Assembly (NCBI RefSeq): GCF_002233675.1
Contig: NZ_NMUQ01000001.1
Location: 1,501,212-1,565,211, forward strand
DNA: 64,000 bases
Reading direction: 5' to 3'
Source: Paenibacillus herberti
GTDB taxonomy: Bacteria > Bacillota > Bacilli > Paenibacillales > Paenibacillaceae
Shown here: one piece after another, positions 18,720-27,289 of the stretch
Numbering within the stretch: the stretch's first letter is position 1
Layout of the letters: each line of letters opens with the position of its first letter
The notes under the pieces: generated by a model
What the model was told of the DNA's origin: nothing
Database searches by the model: none
What the model saw: only the letters and a program-made list of their open reading frames with translations
Translations under genes and position numbers: made by a program

Positions 18720-18886
18720 TCCAGATCCCCCTCTTCAAGCAACGTTACCATGTTAGTGAATCCATTATACATGAATTAGCTTCTGTGCCATAGGGCTTAG
18801 CTCTAGTTGCCTGCAAAATAAGGCGAAGGTACAATAGCAAGTAGAACAGGCGCATAAGTCGCTAAAAACGGAGGTCGACTGTACCC

Positions 18887-19870
18887 TTGCAGCAAGAACA
18901 GATTATCATTATTGGCGCCGGACCTTGCGGCCTGGCTGCCGCACTGGAGTTCCGCAACCGCGGAATAGATGCCCTGATCATCGAAAAAGAGAACCTGGTC
19001 CATTCTATTTCACAGTACCCGACTTATCTTAGTTTTTTCAGCTCTCCAGAGCTGCTGGAAATAGGCGATGTGCCGTTCACGACAGCACAAGAGAAGCCTT
19101 CACGCCTAGAGGCGCTTAATTATTACCGTACCGTCGCTCTACGGAGCGAAATTCGCATCAACGCTTATGAGAAGGTTGAGGCTGTAATTAAGGAGGAAAG
19201 TGGCGGTTTTCTTGTCCACACGACGGCACGCTATGGAGAAAAACGCAGCTATTCCTCTAAGGCCGTTGTGATAGCCACTGGATATTTTGACCATCCCAAT
19301 CGAATCGGCATTCCCGGAGAGGATCTGCCTAAAGTGAGTCATTTCTTTCGGGAGGCGCATCCATATACCGGTATGCAAGTTGCGATTATTGGAGGCAGCA
19401 ACTCCGCAATAGACGCTGCTTTAGAGCTGGAACGGGTGGGCGCTAAGGTGACCGTTATCTACAGAAAGCGGGACTACTCGCCTCACATTAAGCCCTGGGT
19501 CAGGCCCGTTTTTGAAAGTCTCGTGCGCAAAGAACGCATACGGATGCTTTTTAACTCTAGAACCGTTGCTATCAAGCCGGGGAATATCGTCATTCAAGGT
19601 GAAGAAAGCGTACCATATGAGCTAGAAAATGACTTTGTGCTTGCTCTAACGGGCTTTCATCCCGACCGCGACTTCCTATTATCGATGGGTGTTGCGATTG
19701 AGCCGGAGGGCTATCCGCTCTTTGACAGCGAGACGATGGAAACCAATGTTCCCGGTATTTATCTTGCCGGTGTTGTCGCTTCACGCCATGAGGCCAACGA
19801 GATTTTTATCGAGACCGGCCGTTTTCACGGGGTGAGGATCGCCGATCATTGGCAGGCGGCTCCATTCTGA
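18887..19870 (+). CDS. ypdA: YpdA-family putative bacillithiol disulfide reductase
   Basis: A 327-residue FAD/NAD(P)H oxidoreductase with two Rossmann motifs: GAGPCGLAAAL at residues 9-19, where YpdA keeps a cysteine after GAGP, and GGSNSAIDAALEL at about 167-179. A C-terminal FAD segment follows (GIYLAGVVAS). The proteins reduce bacillithiol disulfide in Bacillota. It starts with TTG at 18887, eleven bases after GGAGGT. Assignment rests on motif order and length. Confidence 0.82.
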   Translation: MQQEQIIIIGAGPCGLAAALEFRNRGIDALIIEKENLVHSISQYPTYLSFFSSPELLEIGDVPFTTAQEKPSRLEALNYYRTVALRSEIRINAYEKVEAVIKEESGGFLVHTTARYGEKRSYSSKAVVIATGYFDHPNRIGIPGEDLPKVSHFFREAHPYTGMQVAIIGGSNSAIDAALELERVGAKVTVIYRKRDYSPHIKPWVRPVFESLVRKERIRMLFNSRTVAIKPGNIVIQGEESVPYELENDFVLALTGFHPDRDFLLSMGVAIEPEGYPLFDSETMETNVPGIYLAGVVASRHEANEIFIETGRFHGVRIADHWQAAPF

Positions 19871-19875
19871 AAACT

Positions 19876-19935
19876 GAGGAAGAAGGGGACAGTCTGTTTC
19901 GGCAGACTCGTCCCTAGCCTTCCTCTTTTTCTTTT
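19876..19935 (+). terminator. Terminator after ypdA
   Basis: GAGGAAG pairs with CTTCCTC. Inside it GGAC-AGTCTG pairs with CAGACT-GTCC (one bulge) around TTTCGG. TTTTTCTTTT follows. Confidence 0.85.
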
Positions 19936-19978
19936 AACGGTTGCTTCGAGTTTTTACCCGATTTATTTAATGCCACTA

Positions 19979-20005
19979 ATGGTTTACATAACTATCCTTA
20001 CAAAG
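19979..20005. repeat. Xer-type 27-bp repeat, copy B
   Basis: It is identical to copy A (16964-16990) at 26 of 27 bases and in the same orientation. It lies 44 bp after the ypdA terminator, in gene-free DNA. Confidence 0.7.
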
Positions 20006-20592
20006 TTAAAAGCTCGACAAAATGGATATACGCTGTTGGATAAAAGTTTACAGACATCGGCATGCCAGTGTTGACTGATAAAATGTCCCATCTAAACCTG
20101 CCATCCATCCACTGCTCTCCCTTTACCGTCATCAGTATAAAAAGAAGCGGGCGCATTGGAGCAACCCGCTTCCTGAATTGAATTTCAGTAGTTACAGTAC
20201 GCGTAAAATGCCGTTTTTTGTAGCTGCTCTGCTTCTAAATTATCGTTAACGGAGCTGAAATACTCGCCAACCGCCTTCCCTGCGGCTCTATTACATAAAC
20301 TGCCGTTCAAATAGATGTAGTACTCGTAGACAAACGTCTATGCAGATGTAGTATTTGTAGACTGTCGAACAAGTAGTCGTTGTACTTGTAGCCTGTCGTT
20401 CAATCCGCTGCATGCTGTAAAAGTTGCTTTCTTTAAAGTCGTACAGCCCTCGACATCGGTTGCGTCGTTCCGTCACTGGATGTCGAAATGCTCTCCATCT
20501 TGTTGTTTTATGCGCTTCCCCGGGAAATATCATAGACTATTCTGAACATTTCCCGTCACTATTTCCTCTACTTCTACCCTTATCAACACCGT
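20006..20592. other. Intergenic region without a credible gene
   Basis: No frame here has a ribosome site and protein-like composition. It contains a hairpin (GAAGCGGG with CCCGCTTC, 20144-20172) that would act as a minus-strand terminator (TTTTT follows on that strand), and the 31-nt tandem repeat at 20300-20403. The rest resembles degenerate intergenic sequence. Confidence 0.6.
20300..20403. repeat. Tandem 31-nt imperfect repeat, about 3.3 copies
   Basis: Units are 20300-20330, 20331-20361, 20362-20392 and a partial one to 20403. Each begins with a CTGTCGTTCAA-like segment and ends with GTAGTACTTGTAGA-like sequence. The phase is exactly 31 bases, with many substitutions between copies. Confidence 0.65.
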
Positions 20593-22206
20593 CTACTGCG
20601 GATGAGATCGCTCCAGCTGCAGCAAATCCTGGCGGCTCGTCGTATTCTTTTTCCTATCCTCCGCTGCATAGCGGCGCCAATAGATCAGCGCATATGAAGC
20701 GGTTCCCCAGCCTGCAGCCGTTAATGCCCCGTAGGGGCTGTAAAAGACAGCGAAGCCAGACAAGATGAGCAGGAAAACTACTGCAATCCAGCAAATCGAT
20801 TGCCTGGCTCGGCCCAGTGGCCATAATGGATACATTTCCAGAGACTGCGCTCCGCGACTTATTCGCAGCAGCCCAGTCATCGGAATGAGCAACCCTCCAT
20901 GATGCAGAAGTAAACCAAGCACAAGCAACAAGCCCGCTGTACTGCCCCATGAAACGGGCATCAGCAGCAGAACGCCGGCAATGACCGCCGGCATAAGCCC
21001 CGCCAAGCAAGCTGCTCCCGTAAAGCTGCGCCGCTTGCCCTGTACGCGGCCGAGCTTTTCCAGAGTCGGCAATGAGCTCTCGCGCGCCAACGCGCCTAGA
21101 AGCCTCGTCGAAGCGAACAGAATCGACATCGCAGCGGTAAACAGGCTAAGGACGATGAGCAAAGTTAAGGCTGCAGCAAAAGCTGGACGGCTCCTAACAA
21201 CGACGCTGAGAGATTCGATCAAGAAAGCGGAATGACCGCTGAAGGGATGAGCCAGGCCATACATGGCGGTCAGCGCCAGCAGCAAGTAACCAGCGGTGAA
21301 CACATATGCAGCCGCCTGGAACTGTCCCCATGGAAGGCGCATGCGCGGTTCAATCGTTTCCTCCGCTGCTGATTCGGCAGAACCTCCAGCGACAAATAAG
21401 CGCCACAAAAGGAGCAGACCGACAAGCCATCCTTCCTCCACGGGAACACGAGAAATGGTTTCAGAAGATCCTTTTGCTAAAGATGAATAGGCGAAGTCTG
21501 GCCATAAAGCGGCCGCCAGCACAAGGAGCAAGACCGCACATGCAGCGAGTTGAACGATCGCACTCCCAGCCTGGAAGCTGGCGTACCACCTGTTTCCTCC
21601 TAGGCAGGCGAGCGTTTGTAGCAACAGGAACACGATAAAAAACGTAACGGCAGCTGTCGTCGCTGAACCTCCTTGCCAGCCCGCCCATGCTTGACCGAGC
21701 CATCGAGAGGCTTCAAAATTCAGATAGGCAACAAGAGTCCATTGCCCGCCTAGCTGCAGTAGAGCAGACATACGGCCTGCACTTTTTCCGGAAAGCAAAG
21801 TTGCAGCATACGCCCCCCCTTTTGCTGTCGGAAACGAAGACATCAGCTCGGCCTGTACCGCATGGACTGCCAGCGCACATATCCCTAATATCGGCCAAAT
21901 CCATACAATTAGGCTGCCGCTGCCTGAAAATCCGACATAGGCGAAAAGTAAAGCTCCGCCACCAATCAACGCCATGCTGTTGAACGGAATGCTGAAGGCG
22001 ACTAGCGGACCGAAGCCCCGCTTCAGCTGCTGAGCAATTCCATATCGGTTCAGCTCCGTTTTATCCTGCATGAATTGGATGTAAGCGGCATATCGCGTTA
22101 GCGTTTGATAATCGCTATTCATACGGCGATGCTCCGCCAGAGCAAATGCAGCCAGCCAGAAGACGGCGGTCAAACAAAAAAAAGCAAATCCGGCCCACAT
22201 CCACAT
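20593..22206 (-). CDS. APC-family permease-like membrane protein
   Basis: A 537-residue protein with about 12-14 hydrophobic helices. The blocks FSIPFNSMALIGGGALLFAY, SSFPTAKGGAYAATLL and GGSAESAAEETIEPRMRLPWG follow the pattern of amino-acid/polyamine permeases, including the acidic stretch before helix 8. The start at 22206 (MWMWAGF) follows GGGGGAG. It stands alone between xerS-region DNA and the DUF3298-like gene, so no substrate can be inferred. It is probably a plasma-membrane amino-acid or amine importer. Confidence 0.75.
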   Translation of the reverse strand: MWMWAGFAFFCLTAVFWLAAFALAEHRRMNSDYQTLTRYAAYIQFMQDKTELNRYGIAQQLKRGFGPLVAFSIPFNSMALIGGGALLFAYVGFSGSGSLIVWIWPILGICALAVHAVQAELMSSFPTAKGGAYAATLLSGKSAGRMSALLQLGGQWTLVAYLNFEASRWLGQAWAGWQGGSATTAAVTFFIVFLLLQTLACLGGNRWYASFQAGSAIVQLAACAVLLLVLAAALWPDFAYSSLAKGSSETISRVPVEEGWLVGLLLLWRLFVAGGSAESAAEETIEPRMRLPWGQFQAAAYVFTAGYLLLALTAMYGLAHPFSGHSAFLIESLSVVVRSRPAFAAALTLLIVLSLFTAAMSILFASTRLLGALARESSLPTLEKLGRVQGKRRSFTGAACLAGLMPAVIAGVLLLMPVSWGSTAGLLLVLGLLLHHGGLLIPMTGLLRISRGAQSLEMYPLWPLGRARQSICWIAVVFLLILSGFAVFYSPYGALTAAGWGTASYALIYWRRYAAEDRKKNTTSRQDLLQLERSHPQ

Positions 22207-22324
22207 GAAAGCTCCCCCTTTTGGTAAGCCAACCCTTCCGCTCCTCATGCAAAACGAAAAGTGCCGAAATCCGATCCGATATTCGGTTCGTTATCCGGCA
22301 CCTATTGACAGTCGTAAGCATGAT

Positions 22325-22936
22325 TCAATCATTCACATCCATAACGCCCAGAGGACCATCCTCGTTGATCAAATCGCTGAGTTCATAGACAGAAATTGGG
22401 AAATAGGGAAAGCCGTACACATAGGGTGTTATCTCATAAACGCTGAACCATATGATCAATGCCCGGTCCGCAATATAATAATCTTGATCGGCGCGGATTC
22501 CTGTGAAGGGTTGAAGCGTCTCTATCCCCCGCTGCTTGATCTGTCTGGCTACCAGTTCCGAAAGCCGGCTCACGTAATTCGCATTCTTTTTAAATAACCC
22601 TGAGAGTGGGACAGTCTTTCCTTCCGAATTAATGAAGGTCAGCGACCGCTGCAGCGTAAGGCCATGGGCTCCGCCAGTAAAGGCATAATTGAATTGCGAG
22701 AGGCTGAGAACCCCCTTCTGATTGTTCTTGATCTCATAATAACCTAGCATCTGGGAGCGTGGGTCCTCGAGAGAGCCCTGATCTTCCAAAAGTGTTCTGG
22801 CCGCAAATCGAATCGACGCATTGATCGATGCTGCCGCATCCTCGTCACCAGGCAAAGTGACGACGGGCAACAAAAGCTCGATTTTGGGCCTAACGACGCG
22901 GCTAGTATGAATGCCTGCCGGCTGAACAAACGGCAT
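22325..22936 (-). CDS. DUF3298 domain protein
   Basis: A 203-residue protein with the DUF3298/RsiV-like arrangement: an N-terminal alpha/beta part, then GGAHGLTLQRSLTFINSEGK near residues 88-110 and YIADRALIIWFSVYEITPY near 155-173. Relatives are the extracellular parts of RsiV and PdaC, but no signal or membrane segment is visible here, so the protein may be cytosolic or lack its export part. AGGTGGAG precedes the ATG. Confidence 0.7.
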   Translation of the reverse strand: MPFVQPAGIHTSRVVRPKIELLLPVVTLPGDEDAAASINASIRFAARTLLEDQGSLEDPRSQMLGYYEIKNNQKGVLSLSQFNYAFTGGAHGLTLQRSLTFINSEGKTVPLSGLFKKNANYVSRLSELVARQIKQRGIETLQPFTGIRADQDYYIADRALIIWFSVYEITPYVYGFPYFPISVYELSDLINEDGPLGVMDVND

Positions 22937-23014
22937 GATTCTCCACCTGCCATATCCATAGAATCGGTCTACCCGATTGTATGCGGTCAGGTTGGGGAAT
23001 CATGCCGTTATCCG

Positions 23015-23737
23015 TTAAAGCAACATTTTTTCGCGCTCGGTAAGTCTACGTCCACTAACCTGCAGTACCTGCTTACCGGCATTAAGGCCGATGATCCGGT
23101 CTGCATATCGTTCTGCCCAGTCGCCCTGATGCATAACCGCTATAACGATTAGGCCTTGCTGTTTACATAGCTGCTTGAGATCTCCAAGCACCTTATCCGC
23201 AGCATGGGGATCAAGTCCTGAGACAGGCTCATCTGCCAGCAATACCTTTGCGCCATGCACTAATGCCCGGGCAATAGCTACGCGCTGGCGTTCTCCCCCG
23301 CTAAGTTGGTCCGCCTTGTTATGGGCCTTGTCCAACAAGCCGAGCTTCTCAAGCATGTCCATTGCACCCATGTAGTCGTCACTGCGCACCATCCCGGTTA
23401 CACGGCGGAATATCGAAGCTTGCGCCGCAGAGCCGATCAACACGTTTTTCAGAGCGGTCCGCCTCAGATTCAGAGACGCCTTCTCCTCGATCAATGTTAT
23501 TTCTTTGCGGATTCGGTAACGGCCTAGCCCAGTTGTGGACACTTCTTTTCCGTCTACTTTGTACGTTCCGGAAGTCCAGCTCTCTTGCAGTGCGAGGCAT
23601 TTGAGCAGCATCGATTTGCCGCTGCCGCTTGCGCCCTTGATTGCGATGAACTCCCCGTCATCTGCGCGGAAGCTAATATCATCAAGGACCGTTGGTCCCG
23701 CTGGAATCTGTTTTTTCAGATGTGCGATATGGATCAT
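23015..23737 (-). CDS. Orphan ABC transporter ATP-binding protein (PhnC-like)
   Basis: A 240-residue ATPase with Walker A GASGSGKS, signature LSGGERQRVAIARAL and Walker B VLLADEPVSGLDP. The segment IEEKASLNLRRTALKNVLIG and overall order resemble PhnC phosphonate ATPases. No permease or binding protein is next to it, so it either serves a distant transporter or is a relic. ATG at 23737 is taken because the preceding 12 codons are low-complexity alanine/arginine with a weak ribosome site. Confidence 0.75.
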   Translation of the reverse strand: MIHIAHLKKQIPAGPTVLDDISFRADDGEFIAIKGASGSGKSMLLKCLALQESWTSGTYKVDGKEVSTTGLGRYRIRKEITLIEEKASLNLRRTALKNVLIGSAAQASIFRRVTGMVRSDDYMGAMDMLEKLGLLDKAHNKADQLSGGERQRVAIARALVHGAKVLLADEPVSGLDPHAADKVLGDLKQLCKQQGLIVIAVMHQGDWAERYADRIIGLNAGKQVLQVSGRRLTEREKMLL

Positions 23738-23837
23738 GGCTGCTGCTGCGCTCCTTCTGGCCGTCCGGCACATAACCCCGGTCCGGCAATCGTTGTCGAT
23801 TCCCTATCTTACCAGTGTACGGTAAACAAAAAACTCT

Positions 23838-23885
23838 TTCCACACGAACAAATGTTTGCTATAATAAAAATAGAACAGATGTTCT
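23838..23885 (+). promoter_or_regulatory. Promoter with two LexA-type SOS boxes
   Basis: Box 1 CGAACAAATGTTTG (23845-23858) and box 2 AGAACAGATGTTCT (23872-23885) match the Bacillus SOS consensus GAAC-N4-GTTC with one outer mismatch each. TATAAT (23860-23865) lies exactly between them. Such a pair around the -10 would block RNA polymerase when LexA is bound. Confidence 0.75.
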
Positions 23886-23917
23886 ACTATCTACTCTTAA
23901 TCAGGAGTGTGATCGAA

Positions 23918-24136
23918 ATGAACTGCAACCACTTTCGATTCATTGAGCGCCATCGTCCCTACCGTGATCTGACCTTCAAGTTTTATGATGATGGCCGTCT
24001 TGCGATTATCGACAATGACTCTCAATCCGCGCTCACCCCTTCCGAGCTCAAGGGCGAGAGCCGCGACTTCTACGTACGACAACGCATTGCTTTCATCAAG
24101 AGGGATCTTGCTGCCAAATCGCAGCGCTACGCCTGA
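23918..24136 (+). CDS. Small SOS-regulated protein of unknown function
   Basis: A 72-residue basic protein starting MNCNHFRFIERHRPYRD and ending RDLAAKSQRYA. AGGAG lies ten bases before the ATG. No signal peptide or membrane segment is visible, and I do not recognise the family. The promoter carries two LexA-type boxes, so induction by DNA damage is expected. Its size recalls SOS-induced regulators such as YneA, but it has neither the membrane anchor nor the LysM domain of YneA. An open frame on the other strand (23897-24148) is a shadow. Confidence 0.6.
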   Translation: MNCNHFRFIERHRPYRDLTFKFYDDGRLAIIDNDSQSALTPSELKGESRDFYVRQRIAFIKRDLAAKSQRYA

Positions 24137-24235
24137 TCGGCCTACCATCTCCTGAATTGACTGACGTTCCTTCTTTAAGGTAGATTGAAGGAAGTCTTGA
24201 CCCCATCCAGTCTATCCAGAGGAGATATTACCGCA

Positions 24236-24988
24236 ATGACCACACCGATCCCGCAAACCATCCTATTCGATCTAGATGATACCCTTATACATTGCAATAA
24301 ATATTTCAACCTGGTCATTGATCAGTTCGTCGATGCAATGCTCGTCTGGTTCGCGTCTTATCCCGATCTAACTGAAGGCGTCATCCGCCAGAAACAGAGT
24401 GAAATCGATATTGCCGGCGTTCAAGCCAGTGGATTTATGAGCGACCACTTTCCACAATCCTTCTTGGACACGTATATTGATTTCAGCCGCCTTACTGGTC
24501 GCAGCGAGGACTCCAATGAAATCGACCTGTTGTGGAGCATGGGCCAGAGCGTGTACGAGCAAGAGGCGGAGCCCTATCCCGACATGGAGCAGACATTGGA
24601 GACACTTCTGGCAGCGGGTCATGAGCTGCATCTCTATACAGGCGGTGAGCCTTTGATTCAGCAGCGCAAGGTAGATCGCCTACAGCTGCAGCGGTTTTTT
24701 GGAGAGCGAATTTACATCCGCCAGCATAAAAACACCGAAGCACTGGAACAGATTCTAATAGATGGCGGATTTGATCGCGCCAATACGTGGATGATTGGCA
24801 ATTCCATTCGTACTGATGTTGTTCCAGCTCTAACGGCCGGCATTCATGCCATTCACGTGGAAGCCAAGACGGAATGGCTGTACAATATTATCCATATTGA
24901 AGTGGAGCCTAAGGGGGCGTTTCTGCAGTTGCAGCATCTGCGCGACGTTCCCTCTGGTATAGACAACTATCGTCAGCAGCTCCCCTGA
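24236..24988 (+). CDS. HAD superfamily hydrolase
   Basis: A 250-residue phosphatase of the haloacid dehalogenase fold with motif I FDLDDTLIH at residues 9-17, motif II in HLYTGGEPLIQQRK, and motif III/IV in MIGNSIRTDVVPALTAG. The helical cap lies between motif I and II (about residues 20-110). The substrate is unknown. ATG at 24236 follows GAGGAGAT. It lies downstream of the SOS-regulated gene, but a gap of about 100 bp leaves co-transcription open. Confidence 0.85.
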   Translation: MTTPIPQTILFDLDDTLIHCNKYFNLVIDQFVDAMLVWFASYPDLTEGVIRQKQSEIDIAGVQASGFMSDHFPQSFLDTYIDFSRLTGRSEDSNEIDLLWSMGQSVYEQEAEPYPDMEQTLETLLAAGHELHLYTGGEPLIQQRKVDRLQLQRFFGERIYIRQHKNTEALEQILIDGGFDRANTWMIGNSIRTDVVPALTAGIHAIHVEAKTEWLYNIIHIEVEPKGAFLQLQHLRDVPSGIDNYRQQLP

Positions 24989-24993
24989 TTCAA

Positions 24994-25053
24994 AATAAGC
25001 AAAGGGCATGAGTGGTTCCGGATTACCGGTTCCTCTCATGCCCTTTGCTTATT
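24994..25053 (+). terminator. Terminator with 19-bp stem
   Basis: AATAAGCAAAGGGCATGAG pairs with its full complement, with a 22-nt loop that can itself pair (CCGG/CCGG). It ends the HAD gene and could also serve the convergent small gene. Confidence 0.8.
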
Positions 25054-25079
25054 GCTCAGCTTCGCTTGCGGTCGGCCCC

Positions 25080-25271
25080 TCATTTTCTGAGTCCCGTGAA
25101 CAGAACTATAGCATGCAGCGGTTTCCATATTTGGCGACTTGCTCCGCCTAAATAATCGGAAGAATTAGCTTGCGGGCTTTTTTTGTTCACGGCAGATAAA
25201 TAACTCTCCTGCGTGTTGTTTTGATGGTAGTAACGAATATCCATCTCATGCCTGAAAATTGTTTCGTACAT
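25080..25271 (-). CDS. Small protein of unknown function
   Basis: A 63-residue protein (MYETIFRHEMDIRYYHQNN start) with a good ribosome site, AAGGAGAG, about eight bases before the ATG. The C-terminus has a hydrophobic patch (HAIVLFTGLRK), too short to be a sure membrane helix. No known motif. The clear ribosome site makes it more likely real than the surrounding short frames. Confidence 0.5.
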   Translation of the reverse strand: MYETIFRHEMDIRYYHQNNTQESYLSAVNKKSPQANSSDYLGGASRQIWKPLHAIVLFTGLRK

Positions 25272-25329
25272 TGTTTTTCTCTCCTTGCGGGTCGTAAGTT
25301 TGGTGTTCCGGCCCTACAAGAAGTATCTC

Positions 25330-25359
25330 ATGACATAACAGGAACAAAAAGTGTACAAT
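25330..25359 (+). promoter_or_regulatory. Promoter of the SgrR-like gene
   Basis: ATGACA (25330-25335) and TACAAT (25354-25359) are 18 bases apart. A cre-like sequence GGAAAACGCTTCCT at 25390-25403 lies just downstream, with 11 of 14 positions fitting the CcpA consensus. Confidence 0.5.
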
Positions 25360-25462
25360 AATAAAAGATAGCTTCCTCTTTTCTGGACTGGAAAACGCTT
25401 CCTTCCACTTTTTACAGCTTGTCCCTCTGAAAACGGCAGCATAAAAGGAGAAATGAACCGCA

Positions 25463-27289
25463 GTGCTGAGTGCAGAACGATTTTTGTTACTGTTGAACCA
25501 TTATCGAATTCTTGACCGCGATACCGAGGTAGAAGCAACTTTGGAAGAGCTGGCAGGGCTATTCCATTGTACGGAACGAAACGTCAAGCTGATTATTCGC
25601 AAGCTGGAAGATGAAGGCTGGATCATATGGCATGCCGGCCGTGGCCGCGGCATCCGCTCCCGCATCGAGTTCTGTACGAGCAGAGAACAATTCCTGCTTG
25701 ATACCGCCAAGTTAATGGCGTCTGAAGGGGATTATCAGAAGGCGTTCCAGCTAATGCAACACCACGGTGACCGCACCTCAGCACGCGATCGCTTTGTTGA
25801 TTTTCTTAACGGCCACTTTGGTTCTGATCGGCTTGTTGATGGCATGCAGGCGCAGCGGGATATTTTCCGCCTCCCTGTTTATCGCCCTCCCGTATCCCTC
25901 GATCCTGCACGGCTGTTCTTCTCGTTCGACTCTCATCTGATCCATCAAATTTTCGATCGACTGCTCGGCTTCGACGCGCGGGAAGACAAGATCGTACCTG
26001 CGCTGGCCCATAATTGGGAGAGCAGCGAGGATGCCCGTGTCTGGACCTTCCATCTGCGCAAAGGGGTCAAGTTTCATCACGGCAAGGAAATGACCTCAGA
26101 GGATGTATGTTTTACGCTGCAAAGGCTCGCAGACGGGCAGCCGAACCGCTTCTTGCTTGAAACGATGGTCGCGGTAACCGCGATAGACAGCCGCACCGTA
26201 CGGATCTCGCTGCGCCAGCCAAACCGTCTACTGCCTAGACTGTTATGCTCTGCCGTCGCCTCCATCCTGCCCGCAGACTTATTGCAGGACGATCCCGAGC
26301 GTTATTGGCAGCTGCCTTCGGGTACAGGGCCATTCCGCCTCAATCGCTGGACAGCCGAACGTATGGACCTGGTCGTCCATGAGGCCTATTTTCAAGGACG
26401 CGCTTACCTGGATGAGGTGCAAATTGCTGTGATGCCAGAAGATATTCCCGCGGAAACACGCCAGAAATGGGGGCAGATCATGGCGAGTGACACCCGTATG
26501 GCGGTTCGACCAGAGCAGAGCTGGGGAAAGATTCAGACCATTAATCATGGCTGCAGCCTGTTGTCCTGGAATCGCCGGAAGTCCGGCCCGCAGCAATCAG
26601 TCGCCTTCCGGCAAGCGATTGATCTGGCCATCGACCGTCAAGGAATGAGCCGAATGAGCGGTGATCACTGTTATCCGGCTCGCAGCTATATGCCTAAAAC
26701 CCATCAGCATCCCGCATTAGAGCGATACGAGCCTGACACGGCCATCCGGCTGCTGGAGGAATGCGGATATGACGGCACGCCGATCAAGCTGCTTACTGGC
26801 CCCATGCAGCTTCGTGATGCCAAATGGATTAAGGCGCGCTGCGCAGAAATCGGCGTCCCGGTAGAGATTCGATGCGAGCAGCAGCAAGCGGTATATCCCC
26901 CTGATCTAGTGATGGAAGCCGATTGTATTCTACTACATCTGGTTTTCGCTGAAGATGAAGTTTGCGAGCTTGAAATCTACTTGCAGGATTCCAGCTATGT
27001 ACGCCAGCATACCGATAACGCTCTGGCTGTCTGGGTAAGGCGGATTCTCGATCTGCTCTTTTCTGCCGAAACATCGGAGGAGAGACGCTCTCTGCTCCGC
27101 CAAATCGAGCAACGCTTGCTGGACGAACATCAGGTTACTACGCTGATCCATCGGACAATCAGCACTTATGTGCATCCTTCTGTACGCGGAATCGATATCA
27201 ATAAGCTGGGATGGATGGATTTCAAAGACATATGGCTCGTATCCGATGCTCAGGAATCGGCAGTGACAAGTCTGAGCTCCCCGTTGTAA
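25463..27289 (+). CDS. SgrR-like regulator: HTH domain fused to a solute-binding domain
   Basis: A 608-residue protein. Residues 1-115 are a winged-helix domain of the SgrR type (TEVEATLEELAGLFHCTERNVKLIIRKLEDEGWI). The rest is a family 5 peptide/solute-binding domain (LLGFDAREDKIVPALAHNW, VWTFHLRKGVKFHHGKEM) without a signal peptide, so the binding fold is cytosolic. In this family the binding domain senses a small molecule and controls transcription. It starts with GTG at 25463, 12 bases from AAAAGGAG. No transporter lies nearby. Its 3' end overlaps the convergent topB by 40 bp. Confidence 0.87.
   Translation: MLSAERFLLLLNHYRILDRDTEVEATLEELAGLFHCTERNVKLIIRKLEDEGWIIWHAGRGRGIRSRIEFCTSREQFLLDTAKLMASEGDYQKAFQLMQHHGDRTSARDRFVDFLNGHFGSDRLVDGMQAQRDIFRLPVYRPPVSLDPARLFFSFDSHLIHQIFDRLLGFDAREDKIVPALAHNWESSEDARVWTFHLRKGVKFHHGKEMTSEDVCFTLQRLADGQPNRFLLETMVAVTAIDSRTVRISLRQPNRLLPRLLCSAVASILPADLLQDDPERYWQLPSGTGPFRLNRWTAERMDLVVHEAYFQGRAYLDEVQIAVMPEDIPAETRQKWGQIMASDTRMAVRPEQSWGKIQTINHGCSLLSWNRRKSGPQQSVAFRQAIDLAIDRQGMSRMSGDHCYPARSYMPKTHQHPALERYEPDTAIRLLEECGYDGTPIKLLTGPMQLRDAKWIKARCAEIGVPVEIRCEQQQAVYPPDLVMEADCILLHLVFAEDEVCELEIYLQDSSYVRQHTDNALAVWVRRILDLLFSAETSEERRSLLRQIEQRLLDEHQVTTLIHRTISTYVHPSVRGIDINKLGWMDFKDIWLVSDAQESAVTSLSSPL

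Noticed and set aside
20300-20403. Possible CRISPR array
   Set aside because: The 31-nt units are contiguous, without spacers, and diverged; no cas gene is near.
20291-20533. Minus-strand 80-codon frame in the tandem-repeat region
   Set aside because: Composition follows the repeat, no ribosome site, no motif.
23897-24148. Open frame on the minus strand over the SOS-regulated gene
   Set aside because: It has no ribosome site, and promoter, boxes and ribosome site all point to the plus-strand frame.
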